DNA from: Rhodanobacter sp. B05
GTDB taxonomy: Bacteria > Pseudomonadota > Gammaproteobacteria > Xanthomonadales > Rhodanobacteraceae
Assembly (NCBI RefSeq): GCF_002001085.1
Contig: NZ_MUNU01000010.1
Location: 166,677 to 230,676 of the forward strand
DNA: 64,000 nucleotides
Reading direction: 5' to 3'
Below, piece by piece: positions 18,764 through 27,944 of this stretch. Position numbers and translations under genes: made by a program. The notes beneath the pieces were generated by a model. That model did not search any database and was not told the DNA's origin. It saw only the letters and a list, made by a program, of their open reading frames with translations. Position 1 is the first letter of the stretch; each line of letters opens with the position of its first letter.

Positions 18764-19954
18764 ATGAGCAATCCACATGGTGTCCATCGCATCGCGCTGC
18801 TGTTCAACGCGAACAAGGTGTACGACCGGCAGATCATCGCCGGCGTCGGCGCATACCTGGCATCCACACGGGTCAGCTGGGACCTGTTCATGGAAGAGGA
18901 CTTCCGCTGCCGATTGACCGGTCTGGCCGGCTGGTGCGGCGACGGCATCATCGCCGACTTCGACGATCCGCAGGTCTGCGCGGCGCTACGCGAAGTGAAC
19001 GTGCCGGTGGTCGCCGTGGGCGGCTCCTATACCGATGCCTCGCGCTACCCCGAAGGCCTGCCCTACATCGCCACCGACAACGCCGCGATGGTGCGGCTGG
19101 GCTACGACCACCTGATCGAGCAGGGGCTGGAACACTTCGCGTTCTATTCGCTGCCGGCGGCACCGGCACACCGCTGGGCGGAAGAACGCGAGCGGTTGTT
19201 CGACAGCATGGTTGCGCGCGACGGCCTGAAGAGCTTCATCTACCACGGCCACGCCACCAGTGCGGCGGGCTGGAGCGATGCACTCGAGGCGCTGGTGGCC
19301 TGGCTGACATCCCTGCCGAAACCGGTCGGCATACTCGCGGCAACCGACGCGCGCGCGCGTCAGTTGCTGCAGGCCTGCATGATGGCGGACATCGCGGTGC
19401 CCGACGAAGTCGCCATCGTCGGCATCGACAACGACCCGCTGGCACGCACGATGAGCCGCATCCCTCTGACCTCGGTGCAGCAGGGCACCGAGGAAATGGG
19501 CCGCACCGCCGCCCATCTACTACACCGCATGTTGCATGGAGCAGACTGCAGCGATACCCGCGTGGTGGTGCCGCCACAAGGACTACACGTGGCCGCATCC
19601 AGCCTGCACCAAACCCGGCGAAACCCACACGTGATGCGTGCACTGCACTACATCCGCCAATATGGCTGCCTCGGCATCCGCACTGAGCAGGTGGCGAACT
19701 ACGTCGGCGTGTCGCGCTCACTGCTGGAAGAGCATTTCCGGCGCAGCCTCAAAACCAGCGTTCACCAGGAAATCCTGCGACACAAGCTGGAGTTCGCGCA
19801 GGAGCTGTTGCGCAGCGGCGAATCCAGCCTCGCGGATATCGCGGTGCGTTGCGGCTTCACCTCGGTGCAATACCTTTACACCGTATTCCGCCGCGAACTG
19901 GGCTGCACCCCCAAGGCGTACCAAGATAGTCTGCAAGGTGAGACTGTTGACTAA
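18764..19954 (+). CDS. xylR: XylR, AraC-family D-xylose-responsive activator
   Basis: A 396-residue regulator. Residues about 6-280 form a LacI/periplasmic-binding-like sugar domain ([67 protein letters not shown]). Residues about 285-390 form an AraC double HTH ([32 protein letters not shown]). This order and the motifs match enterobacterial XylR closely. I choose ATG 18764 ([14 protein letters not shown]) because the homology begins there; ATGs at 18734 and 18752 are possible. Divergent from xylA, so it most likely binds the element between them when xylose is present. Confidence 0.92.
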   Translation: MSNPHGVHRIALLFNANKVYDRQIIAGVGAYLASTRVSWDLFMEEDFRCRLTGLAGWCGDGIIADFDDPQVCAALREVNVPVVAVGGSYTDASRYPEGLPYIATDNAAMVRLGYDHLIEQGLEHFAFYSLPAAPAHRWAEERERLFDSMVARDGLKSFIYHGHATSAAGWSDALEALVAWLTSLPKPVGILAATDARARQLLQACMMADIAVPDEVAIVGIDNDPLARTMSRIPLTSVQQGTEEMGRTAAHLLHRMLHGADCSDTRVVVPPQGLHVAASSLHQTRRNPHVMRALHYIRQYGCLGIRTEQVANYVGVSRSLLEEHFRRSLKTSVHQEILRHKLEFAQELLRSGESSLADIAVRCGFTSVQYLYTVFRRELGCTPKAYQDSLQGETVD

Positions 19955-20312
19955 GTCGCGAGGGATGCGGCCAACTCCACCAGTACGTTGCTGAACCGCG
20001 CCGCAGCCAGATAGGCGTGGCGATCGCTGAACACGAAGTCGATCCCCAGTTCGTTAAGGCGAGGCAACGACGAGACCAGGAACGTAATCTCCGACCGGTC
20101 ACGCCTTGCGACGCCACCCCAGCCGGTTCTAATGTTGTTGAGCATCGGCGAGTAGGGAGTGAAGTAGAACGGTACGTAATCCCCCAATGTGCCGGGGCAG
20201 GGTGGCGGCAACGGATGATCCCGTCGGCGGCCGATCAGATCGGCATTGCCGATCCCCACGAAGCTGGGGTCCTGCACGAGCGAACGAGCACAGTGCACCC
20301 CATGGGGTCTGC
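19951..20312 (-). pseudogene. Internal fragment of DarT-like DNA ADP-ribosyltransferase toxin
   Basis: The minus-strand translation GVHCARSLVQ, GIGNADLIGRR, GDYVPFYFTPYSPMLNNI, EITFLVSSL, FVFSDRHAYL follows the first two thirds of DarT (DUF4433), the toxin that ADP-ribosylates thymidine in single-stranded DNA. The first 30-40 residues are missing, replaced by the integrase fragment, and a TAG at 19951 ends the frame before the C-terminal part with the catalytic glutamate. It overlaps the xylR stop tail to tail. No DarG antitoxin gene is nearby. It is a dead relic, not a working toxin. Confidence 0.75.
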
Positions 20313-20732
20313 CACGGGCTGATGGCCAATCCAGGGAAAGGCGTGGTTCTCCAGCCGGTCGTGCTCCTTGGCGTACTGGCCCGGTGTCCACTCGCGCTGC
20401 TTCAACGCCAACCATTCCCGTGCCACCACTTCAAAACTGTTCGCCGCGCGATCCAGCCCGGCGGCTTTAACGGCCTTGCGCTGCGCACTGGGATCTACCC
20501 CTGCAGCTATCAGTTTGCGGGCCTCCTCGCGCTTTTCACAGGCGTCCTTCAGGCCAGTGTCTGGGTAGGTGCCCATGCTCAAGGTCTTGCGCCGGCCATC
20601 AAACCGATAGTCAAACCGCCACCAGCGCGAACCGTTCGGATTCAAGAGCAGGTACATGCCGCCGCCATCGGTCATCTTGACCGGTTTGGCACCTGGCTTC
20701 GCGTTGCGTATGGCAGTGTCAGAAAGCGACAT
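20313..20732 (-). pseudogene. Truncated P4-type tyrosine integrase (N-terminus)
   Basis: Start MSLSDTAIRNAKPGAKPVKM, then GGMYLLLNPNGSRWWRFDYR, KTLSMGTYPD and AREWLALKQREW: the DUF4102 arm-binding and core-binding domains of P4-like integrases. Homology stops at HQPVAD, where the DNA joins the DarT fragment. The catalytic domain with the R-H-R-Y residues, normally another 230 residues, is absent. The gene lies 175 bp from a tRNA-Met gene, the usual place for such an integrase, so this is the edge of a decayed genomic island. Confidence 0.8.
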
Positions 20733-20744
20733 GGCGGAGGCCCA

Positions 20745-20804
20745 TTGACGGTAGTTTTTTTGACGGTAGCAATCTCCCGTCAAATCTACCGCCTCGCGAC
20801 GGTA
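20745..20804. repeat. GACGGTAG repeats upstream of the integrase remnant
   Basis: Three direct copies of GACGGTAG (within 20745-20754, 20760-20769 and 20795-20804), plus the inverted pieces CCGTCAA and CTACCG between them. Repeats at this position fit arm-type sites for the integrase, which may also repress its own gene. Function is inferred from position only. Confidence 0.4.
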
Positions 20805-20907
20805 GATCGCATAGGACGGAATGCTACACCGCTGGACACTAAAAAGGCCGGAACCGTTGCCGTAGCTACGTTTACCGGCCTTCTTTGGATGTCACTGAAC
20901 AACTAAT

Positions 20908-20984
20908 TGGTGGCTATGGGTGGACTCGAACCACCGACCCCAGCATTATGAGTGCTGTGCTCTAACCAGCTGAGCTACATAGCC
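20908..20984 (-). tRNA. tRNA-Met (CAT), elongator type
   Basis: A 77-nt cloverleaf on the minus strand: acceptor GGCTATG pairing with CATAGCC, D-loop AGCTCAGCTGGTTAGAGC, anticodon loop CTCATAA (CAT), T-arm GGTTCGAGTCC and an encoded CCA end. It resembles elongator tRNA-Met rather than initiator, since the acceptor's first pair is G-C. Its 3' end faces the integrase remnant, so it was probably the island's attachment site. Confidence 0.93.
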
Positions 20985-21164
20985 ATTGGGAACCCGCCGC
21001 AGGGCGATCGGAACGATCACGGGCGGGGCGCGGAAGTGTAGTGGGCCGGGCGCGCGGGTTCAAGTCGGCGGCTTGCTGGGGCTTTGCGGGCTGTGGTTGA
21101 ATCGGGCACGAGGTCTGGCTGCGATTCTGCTCCCGGTCCGTGGGGCATCGCCCCAGGAGACGAC

Positions 21165-21725
21165 ATGATTGATGTAGATGGCTACCGTCCGAACGTGGGG
21201 ATCGTGCTGCTGAATGCAGACGGCCAGCTGTTCTGGGCGCGCCGGGTCAATCGTGATGGCTGGCAGTTTCCGCAGGGCGGCATGCGCACCGACGAGACGC
21301 CGCTGGAGGCGATGTACCGCGAGCTGGAGGAGGAAACCGGGCTGGCGGCGCACCATGTGGAGGTGATCACCGCCACCCACGGCTGGCTGCGCTATCGCCT
21401 GCCGGAGCGCTACGTGCGTCGGCACCAGCGGCCGACCTGCATCGGCCAGAAGCAGGTGTGGTTCCTGCTGAAGCTGGTCGGTGGCGAGGACGCGCTGAAG
21501 CTGGACGCCTGCGACAAGCCGGAGTTCGACATCTGGCGCTGGGTGGACTTCTGGTACCCGGCCGCGCACGTGGTCAACTTCAAGCGCGATGTCTATGCCA
21601 AGGCGCTGCGCCACTTCGCGCCGCTGGTGGAGGAGTTGTTCGGGGTGGTGATCGGCACCACGCCGCCCCACGACGAGGCCGATACGCCGCCCACGGGCCC
21701 GCGTTCGGGGCGCGCCGCTGCCTGA
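21165..21725 (+). CDS. rppH: RNA pyrophosphohydrolase
   Basis: A 186-residue Nudix hydrolase that trims 5' triphosphates from mRNA to start decay. It begins [17 protein letters not shown] and carries WQFPQGGM followed by the Nudix box (38-60; RELEEETGL). The C-terminal tail ([17 protein letters not shown]) is longer and looser than in E. coli. AGGAGA lies 4 bp before the chosen ATG; the open frame continues upstream to 21084 without support. Confidence 0.94.
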   Translation: MIDVDGYRPNVGIVLLNADGQLFWARRVNRDGWQFPQGGMRTDETPLEAMYRELEEETGLAAHHVEVITATHGWLRYRLPERYVRRHQRPTCIGQKQVWFLLKLVGGEDALKLDACDKPEFDIWRWVDFWYPAAHVVNFKRDVYAKALRHFAPLVEELFGVVIGTTPPHDEADTPPTGPRSGRAAA

Positions 21726-21801
21726 ACTTGTCGTGTTGAAGCTGCGCGAAAGCCGGTTGCCGGGCGATCGGTAACCGCGGGCCAGATCGGGACGCGGTCG
21801 A

Positions 21802-23829
21802 TCACGGCACGTGCTGGTTGCTCGCCCTCGGCTGCATCAGCAACAGATAGCTGGCGGCCGCCCAGCTGAAGTTGGGTGACTGATAACCCTGGCCGGTCAA
21901 CGGGTCGTAGTTCTCATACATCGGCGCCTGCTGCGTCAGACCCTTGGCGTTGAGTACCAGGCGGCGTGCCATGGCGTCGGCCTGCCCGCCATGGCCGTAG
22001 CGCCGGAGCGCCTCCACGCCGAAATACGCCTGATCGAGCCATACCGGGCCGCGCCAATAGCCCTTGATCGGGGAAAAGTGCGGATCGTCCGCGGCAAGGG
22101 TCGGGAACGGCATGAAGGTGGCGAACTTGGCCGGATCAAGCATGATCCGGATCACCGACTTGGCCTGCTCGGGACTGGCCACGCCGGCCCACAGCGCCGT
22201 CCAGCCTTCCGAACCATATACGCGCACGGGATCGCCGCTGCCGAGTTTGGTATCGAAGAAGTAACCACGCGTCTTGTCGAACATGCGGGTCTGAACGGCG
22301 GCCTTCATCGTCGCGGCCTCTTGCAGCCACTGCGCCTGATCCTGGGTCTTGCCGAGGATCGCTGCGACCTGCGCCAGATCCAGTTTTTCCTTGTACAGGT
22401 AGGCGTTGAGATCGACCGATTCCTGATCCATCGACCAGGCGCCATTGCCGTTCCTCAGCATGCGGATGGCGTCGAAGCGCACGCCGTTGTCCATGCCGCT
22501 TTCCCACTTCGCGGCGACCTTGCTGCCGTCGGTCGAACCATATTCGGCCAGACCGTCGTGATCGTGATCGCGCGCCGCGAACCACCAGCGGTGATAGCGC
22601 ACCAGCTTGTCGTACATCTCGGCCAGAAAGGCCTTGTCGCCGGTGGCGCGATAGATTTCCAGCGTCGCCCACACCGCCAGCGGCGGCTTGGTATCGCGCC
22701 AGTTGTTGCCCGCCTTGTCGAGAAAGACGCAATCGGGAACCATGCCATCGGCGGCCTGGTAGTCGAACATCGCACGCATCTGGTCGCGCGCCAGCTCCGG
22801 CGCGAATTGCGCCAGCGCCGCCGCATGCTTCCACGAATCCCAGGCCCAGAATCCGTTGAACTCGGGGTTGGAATACGAGGGAATGACACCGTCGTGGTGC
22901 AGGTCGCCACGCGCCGCTCGCCAGTTTCCCAGCAGGGTCAGCATGGCCTTGACCGAAATCCGTCGGGCCGTTGCGTCCGGCAGGCCGGCGAGATGGCTCG
23001 ATGCGACAGATTTCAGATAGCCGGCCCAGCGTGCGCGATTTTGCGCCCAGGCAGTGGCGAGATGGACGAGCTTTGGCGTCTCGGCGCGAACGTCATAGAT
23101 CAGGGTTTGCTCGACCCAGACCGTCGCGGTCTGATTCGGCTTCAAATGCAGGGGCTGGTTCAGCCCGATGCGATAATCGGCGCCTGACAGGGTGACCTGA
23201 TCGGCGGCAACACCCTCGGCGTGGAGTTGCGTGGTCAGCTTCGAGTCCGAGTGGGCAAAGGTTTGCGCCACCGTATCGCCGTCCTTGACCAAGCCCTTCT
23301 GTTGCTGAGGCATTACGCGCCCTGCGACGGACAGGTCCACGTCCTGCGCCGTTGTCGCGGTCAGTTCGATGCGCACCAGCGCATGCCAGGAATCGGCAAA
23401 GAACAGGGTCTGGCTTACCGTCAAGTCAGGACCGGAAAAGTCGCGCACCAGATAGCCCGGCGCCGCGTGACTTTCGAGCGGGTGGAGAACAATGTTCTGC
23501 TTGTTGCTGGCATTCCGTAACGTCAGCTGGGCGAAGCGCGCACCGACCCATTGCCCCTCGCCAAGGCTGTGCACGAACGGGCCGGAAAACCCCGTCGTCG
23601 TATCGCTGGCTGGCGGCAGGCTGTAGCCATGCCACGACCCGGCGTCGAAAAAGATGTTGAAGCTTCGATCCGTCGGCGTCTTCGGTGCGCCATGCAGGTC
23701 GAGTACGTCGAGATAGCTTGCGGCGGTATCGGCGCGCAGCCCGGTTGGCTCGGCACGTGCGCCACCGCTGCCAAGACCAAGAATGGTGACCACCGCGGCG
23801 ATGATCAGGAAGGTGAGGGATGGACGCAT
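21802..23829 (-). CDS. GH63-like (YgjK-type) exported glycosidase
   Basis: A 675-residue enzyme with signal peptide TFLIIAAVVTILGLGSGGARA, an N-terminal beta-sandwich domain (about 30-270) and an (alpha/alpha)6 barrel. Probable catalytic residues are Asp331 in FWAWDSWKHA and Glu640 in MYENYDPLTG; WRGPVWLDQAYFGVEAL is also typical of GH63 and its relatives. The family hydrolyses alpha-glucosides, mannosylglycerate or related sugars. It follows the second TonB receptor on the same strand (148-bp gap with a hairpin) and is probably co-transcribed, acting in the periplasm on imported sugar. AAGGAG precedes the ATG. The precise substrate is unknown. Confidence 0.8.
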   Translation of the reverse strand: MRPSLTFLIIAAVVTILGLGSGGARAEPTGLRADTAASYLDVLDLHGAPKTPTDRSFNIFFDAGSWHGYSLPPASDTTTGFSGPFVHSLGEGQWVGARFAQLTLRNASNKQNIVLHPLESHAAPGYLVRDFSGPDLTVSQTLFFADSWHALVRIELTATTAQDVDLSVAGRVMPQQQKGLVKDGDTVAQTFAHSDSKLTTQLHAEGVAADQVTLSGADYRIGLNQPLHLKPNQTATVWVEQTLIYDVRAETPKLVHLATAWAQNRARWAGYLKSVASSHLAGLPDATARRISVKAMLTLLGNWRAARGDLHHDGVIPSYSNPEFNGFWAWDSWKHAAALAQFAPELARDQMRAMFDYQAADGMVPDCVFLDKAGNNWRDTKPPLAVWATLEIYRATGDKAFLAEMYDKLVRYHRWWFAARDHDHDGLAEYGSTDGSKVAAKWESGMDNGVRFDAIRMLRNGNGAWSMDQESVDLNAYLYKEKLDLAQVAAILGKTQDQAQWLQEAATMKAAVQTRMFDKTRGYFFDTKLGSGDPVRVYGSEGWTALWAGVASPEQAKSVIRIMLDPAKFATFMPFPTLAADDPHFSPIKGYWRGPVWLDQAYFGVEALRRYGHGGQADAMARRLVLNAKGLTQQAPMYENYDPLTGQGYQSPNFSWAAASYLLLMQPRASNQHVP

Positions 23830-23905
23830 GGCGTGTCGCTCCTTGGCGCAGACCGCAGATGAAAAGAACTCGGGTCACGTTCAAGCGTTCAGTCTGCCCC
23901 CTGCC

Positions 23906-23937
23906 GTCGCGTCGGCCGCTGGTGCGGCCGACGCGAC
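23906..23937. repeat. Hairpin between TonB receptor 2 and the GH63 gene
   Basis: A perfect 14-bp inverted repeat (GTCGCGTCGGCCGC and its complement) with loop TGGT. No T-run follows in the direction of transcription. It takes the same place as the hairpin after TonB receptor 1. Confidence 0.6.
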
Positions 23938-23977
23938 GCGGTTTTCCGGATAACAGCGGCTGCCGTTACCCCACTCT

Positions 23978-26527
23978 TCAGAACTTGTACTTGACCTGGA
24001 AGTTGACCTCACGTCCTTCGATCGAACGGGCAAGAATCACACCGCCGCCGCTGGCAAAGCCGAACAGGCGGGCATTGCCTTCGGTGATGCCGATCTCGTT
24101 GGTGATATTGGTACCACGCAGTGTCAGCATCCAGTTCTGGCCGACGTTGGCGATGGCACCGATCGCGAGGTCGTGATAGCTGCCCAGCGGCTGTTGCTGC
24201 AGCTGGTCGCCATAGCGGTTGCCCACGTGCTCATAGGTGAACCAGAACTTCATGCTGCCCCAACTGGTCGGCACCACATAGGCCGGGGTCAGCCGATACT
24301 GGATTTTCGGCTGGCGATCCAGAACCATGCCGCTGATCGTGTCGCACCGTTCGCTGCCATCCTGCGCGATATAAGGCACGCAGCTGTCGTAGCCGGAGTA
24401 GTGACCGTCCATGTAATTGCCGCTCAACGCGATCGAGAAATTCTTGAACGGCGTGACCGTCACCTGCGTGTTGATGCCCTTGGTCACCGAACCGTAGACG
24501 AGGTTGATCTGTCCGCTAGGCAGATCGATCGAGTACGGGATGCCATGGAACAACCGGCGATAGGCACTGATGTCGGCATAGATCCACGGCGCCTGGTACT
24601 TGAAGCCGAGTTCCATGTTGTGGATCTTCTCCACCGGCGGATTCCCCTGGTTCACGATGTCGTCGAAGCTGGGCAGGAATACGCCGTCGTTGACGCGCGC
24701 ATAGGCGCTCATGTGGTCGCTCAGCGCGTAGTTCGCTCCCAGGGTCCACGACGGCGCGCTGCGGGAACCGGACGGATGATCGTAGCTGTTCGTCAGATAC
24801 TCGGCGTTGTTGTTGTACACGGTGTACGGGTTGGCATCGAGGTCGCCGGAGGTGGTGTTCTGGAACCAGCCGCCGATGTCGTCATGCTGGATGCGCATGC
24901 CGCCGTCGAAGCGCCACCTGCCGATGTTCCATTCGTCGGCCACGAAGAACGCCATGGTCGTGGCGTGCCAGTGCTCGTTGAAGGCCATCCATGACTGCGG
25001 ATTGGCATTCCAGAACAGCCCCTGCGTATCGGTCAGGGCGTAATTGTTCGTGCCATCGCTCAGGTTGACCACGATCGGGTTCGGGTTGTTCTTTGCCTGC
25101 AGCAGCTGATTGAGGCCGTCGTACTCGGCATGCTTCACGGAATACACCGCCGTATAGTTGCCGACGGTCAGGGTGTTGCCGCTGAACAATTCCTTGCTCA
25201 GACGAAATTCGTTGCTGATCGACTGGATCTTCTTGGGAATGAACTCGGGGTTCTGAACGGTCACGTTCTCGTTCATGTTCGCCGGCTTGCCATTGGTGTA
25301 CGTGGCCGTCGCGGTGAGATTGGCGGGAAGCCCGAAGTCCGATGCGGCGCCGGCAATGAAGTTGCCCAGCGTGGTCGGATTGTCGCCCGTGCTGAAGAAC
25401 GCATTGATATCCATGTGGCCGGCGACGAACAGCGCCTTGTCCGACAGCGACCAGCCGTTGTCGAATTCCAGATCCAGGTTGGCGCCCAGCATGTGGATGT
25501 CGCCACCCTCGCCGTTGGCCATGTCGATATTCTGGCCACCCGGCTTGCAGCCTGCGGTGAAGCACGGCGTGGTCTCGAGGAACTGGCGCCGGTTTGCATT
25601 GCTGCCGAAGGTGCCGGTCAACGGATTGAACCCCGGGTAGGCCGAGAACTGGCCGGGCGCGGGGTTGAGGATCGGCGTGTCGGTGACGAACTGGTTCTTG
25701 TCCTTCAACACGCGCGCATAGAACATGACCGAACCGTGGGCGAGGTCGTGGCTCAAGGTCGCGGTCAGCTGGCCACCCTTGTCGGCGGGGAATTGCGGGC
25801 TGCGCACGCCGTCGGATTTGCGCCAGAAGCCGCCGATGCTGCCGTACCAGCCACTGTCCTGGCCGCCGATGGGAAAGCCGTAGAAGCCATCGAGGCGCCC
25901 CATGCCTTCCGATCCGTAGGTGACACCGATGCTGCCCGAGGGCACCGCGGTACCTTCCTTGAGAATGAAGTTCGCGATGAGTCCGGGCTGGCCGTTGCCG
26001 TACAGGACCGAGGTTCCGCCCTGCACGGCTTCCATGCGATCGATGGTGTCATCGAGGCGGAACATCGCATCGGTGAAGTAATCCCACTTCGGGAACAGCG
26101 GCGAGCCGTTCATCTGCAAGGTGACGAATGGCGCACCGCTGTCCGACGGAAAGCCGGCGACTTCGATGTTCGCGCCGGTCTGGCCGCCGGAGGATTCCGG
26201 ATGGACGCCCGGCGATACCTTCAGCAGATCCGCCACGCTGATCGGGTTGAGCTCCTTGATCTGCTGGCTCGTCACCGTGGTGATCGAGTAGCTGGCATCG
26301 ATCTTCTTGATGCCGCCGAACGCGGAGTTGCCGGTGACCACGACCGTGTTGAGCGTCTGCACCGATGCCGGCTCGGCGGGTTTCTGCCTGGCGTGCTCGG
26401 TCGATGGCGCCGTCGGTGGTGGCGTGGTCTGGGATGCCGTGTCCTGGGCATGGACGACCCCGGTCGCCAGCATGACGCCGATGGCAACGCTTAGAGCCCG
26501 TCGATTGACCTGCGTGCAAGTTCTCAT
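23978..26527 (-). CDS. TonB-dependent receptor 2
   Basis: An 849-residue outer-membrane receptor. Start chosen at ATG 26527, after GGAGGAG 8 bp upstream. Signal peptide LSVAIGVMLATGVVHAQ, TonB-box-like NTVVVTG near 57, a plug (SVADLLKVSPGVHPE, MEAVQGGTSVLYGNGQPGLI) and a barrel ending in the aromatic NFQVKYKF. The plug sequence (SPGVH, YGNGQPGLIANFI) is more like siderophore-type receptors than the 'IPGVTI' receptor at 8828, yet the next gene is a glycosidase. The long leader (178 bp) contains a GntR-type palindrome at its far end. Ligand unknown. Confidence 0.9.
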   Translation of the reverse strand: MRTCTQVNRRALSVAIGVMLATGVVHAQDTASQTTPPPTAPSTEHARQKPAEPASVQTLNTVVVTGNSAFGGIKKIDASYSITTVTSQQIKELNPISVADLLKVSPGVHPESSGGQTGANIEVAGFPSDSGAPFVTLQMNGSPLFPKWDYFTDAMFRLDDTIDRMEAVQGGTSVLYGNGQPGLIANFILKEGTAVPSGSIGVTYGSEGMGRLDGFYGFPIGGQDSGWYGSIGGFWRKSDGVRSPQFPADKGGQLTATLSHDLAHGSVMFYARVLKDKNQFVTDTPILNPAPGQFSAYPGFNPLTGTFGSNANRRQFLETTPCFTAGCKPGGQNIDMANGEGGDIHMLGANLDLEFDNGWSLSDKALFVAGHMDINAFFSTGDNPTTLGNFIAGAASDFGLPANLTATATYTNGKPANMNENVTVQNPEFIPKKIQSISNEFRLSKELFSGNTLTVGNYTAVYSVKHAEYDGLNQLLQAKNNPNPIVVNLSDGTNNYALTDTQGLFWNANPQSWMAFNEHWHATTMAFFVADEWNIGRWRFDGGMRIQHDDIGGWFQNTTSGDLDANPYTVYNNNAEYLTNSYDHPSGSRSAPSWTLGANYALSDHMSAYARVNDGVFLPSFDDIVNQGNPPVEKIHNMELGFKYQAPWIYADISAYRRLFHGIPYSIDLPSGQINLVYGSVTKGINTQVTVTPFKNFSIALSGNYMDGHYSGYDSCVPYIAQDGSERCDTISGMVLDRQPKIQYRLTPAYVVPTSWGSMKFWFTYEHVGNRYGDQLQQQPLGSYHDLAIGAIANVGQNWMLTLRGTNITNEIGITEGNARLFGFASGGGVILARSIEGREVNFQVKYKF

Positions 26528-26704
26528 GATGAATTCTCCTCCCCGAGACATATGGATCATTTAGTTATTTGCCTGGACTCGATGCCGTTGCGCCTGCGCG
26601 TCAGCTGGTCCCACGTAGTTCCTGAAACTGTCTCGCCACTTCTCCCGCTATCCATGCCACGGGTATCGCCTCGGCGAGCTCGCATCCTAACCCAGAAAAT
26701 CCCA

Positions 26705-26725
26705 TTTGTACTACCATAGTATAAA
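26705..26725. promoter_or_regulatory. GntR-type operator candidate, site 1
   Basis: Inverted repeat with arms TTTGTACTA and TAGTATAAA around CCA. It lies 178 bp upstream of TonB receptor 2, in an AT-rich patch. The flank CCCATTTGTA recurs exactly at the GH27/galM promoter (48421-48430). The GntR/FCD protein at 27119 is the likely binder. Confidence 0.5.
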
Positions 26726-26996
26726 ATACGGATGAGTCTGGAGCTGCCGCACGCGCCCACACGACGCGGGGCTGCCGCGGGATGGCGGCTGAAAAGGTGT
26801 GCAGGGACGGACGCGCCAGCGACGCCATCGCCTGCCCGGCACGCGCCGCTGCACGGTCCATGGCCGGCTCAAGGCAACGCGCGAGCGTGGCGATGGATCG
26901 CGGCCTTGGCGGCAGGACAACGGATCGCTGCCGCCGAGCTTCAGTCCTGCGTGGCCGCCTGCATGCCTGGGTACCGCCCAACCTTCACTCGGTACG
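26726..26996. other. Gene-free stretch between receptor 2 and the GntR gene
   Basis: About 270 bp between two operator candidates, divergent genes on both sides. Reading frames here lack coding character. I see no further signal. Confidence 0.4.
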
Positions 26997-27009
26997 TTTG
27001 TATGATAAA
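26997..27009. promoter_or_regulatory. GntR-type operator candidate, site 2
   Basis: TTTGTATGATAAA, a short imperfect palindrome 110 bp upstream of the GntR gene. It shares TTTGTATGAT with site 4, so it may serve autoregulation. Confidence 0.4.
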
Positions 27010-27118
27010 TTTCGGACGTTATCGCACTGCAGCATGTTGCGGCATCCGATCCACACGGCTTCACGTCATGGCGGCGTGACAACGCCGGAAGCGCCCTTAC
27101 CGCGGAGAGAAGTTGAAC

Positions 27119-27838
27119 ATGAAGGCTACGGATTCACGCAATCTGCATGGCCATGTGATCCGTGAACTGGGCAAGCGGATTGTCGTCGGTGATTTGCGTC
27201 CCGGTGATGTGTTGCCGCGCGAGGAGGATCTGGCCGAAAGCATGGATGTGAGCCGCACGGCCCTGCGCGAAGCCTTGAAGGTCCTGTCCGCCAAGGGCCT
27301 GATCGAGTCTCGCCCGCGCGTGGGCACCCGCGTACGCGCGACGCATTTCTGGAACCAGCTGGACGCGGATGTCCTTTCCTGGCGCTGCGCCTCGATGCCG
27401 ACCGACGACTTCATCGAGAAACTGGTGGAGATGCGCGAAATCATCGAGCCGGCGGCGGCGGCAGCAGCAGCACGCCGACGCACCGCGACCCAGCTGGCCC
27501 AGGTGGATCTGGCCTACCGGAAAATGGAGGCCGCCCGTGACACTGAAGAGTGGGCGGCGGCGGACCTCAGCTTTCACGATGCCGTGCTCCAGGCGACCGG
27601 CAATGAATTGATGATCTCGCTTTTCTCGGTGGTCGAAAGTGCGCTCGGGATGTTCTTCGTGCTGTCGGCAAAAACGGCCGGCGACTTCAGCTATTCCCTG
27701 CCACAGCATCTGAAAGTGCTTGAAGCGATCCGCCGCCAGCAGCCGGAGGTCGCCCGCAAGGCGATGCAAGGCATGATTGCGGATTCGCTGGCCAATCTTC
27801 GCAAGAAGCGCAAGGGACGCACCAAGAAAGCGTCCTGA
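27119..27838 (+). CDS. GntR/FadR-type (FCD) transcriptional regulator
   Basis: A 239-residue regulator with an N-terminal winged HTH (about 10-75; PREEDLAESMDVSRTALREA and VLSAKGLIESRPRVGTRV) and a C-terminal all-helical FCD ligand domain (about 95-225; metal-site residues in DLSFHDAVLQATGN and QHLKVLEAI). Start ATG 27119 follows GGAGAGAAG. FCD regulators of this kind (DgoR, UxuR, LldR) sense sugar acids and repress catabolic genes. The galactonate pathway encoded nearby and the repeated TTGTA palindromes suggest that it controls galactoside use, with galactonate or a relative as effector. This is inference. Confidence 0.85.
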   Translation: MKATDSRNLHGHVIRELGKRIVVGDLRPGDVLPREEDLAESMDVSRTALREALKVLSAKGLIESRPRVGTRVRATHFWNQLDADVLSWRCASMPTDDFIEKLVEMREIIEPAAAAAAARRRTATQLAQVDLAYRKMEAARDTEEWAAADLSFHDAVLQATGNELMISLFSVVESALGMFFVLSAKTAGDFSYSLPQHLKVLEAIRRQQPEVARKAMQGMIADSLANLRKKRKGRTKKAS

Positions 27839-27944
27839 GTGTCTGTACGGTTTGCCGAGCTCTCGACGATCGAAGTTCCGCTGCGCCGTTAATCACGACG
27901 TCGCGGAAACAGCGTCAGGAAGGTCGTTGCGAGCTCACCGCTCG

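Noticed and set aside
19951..20732. Active toxin or integrase gene
   Set aside because: Both proteins are truncated at the same joint and lack their catalytic residues.
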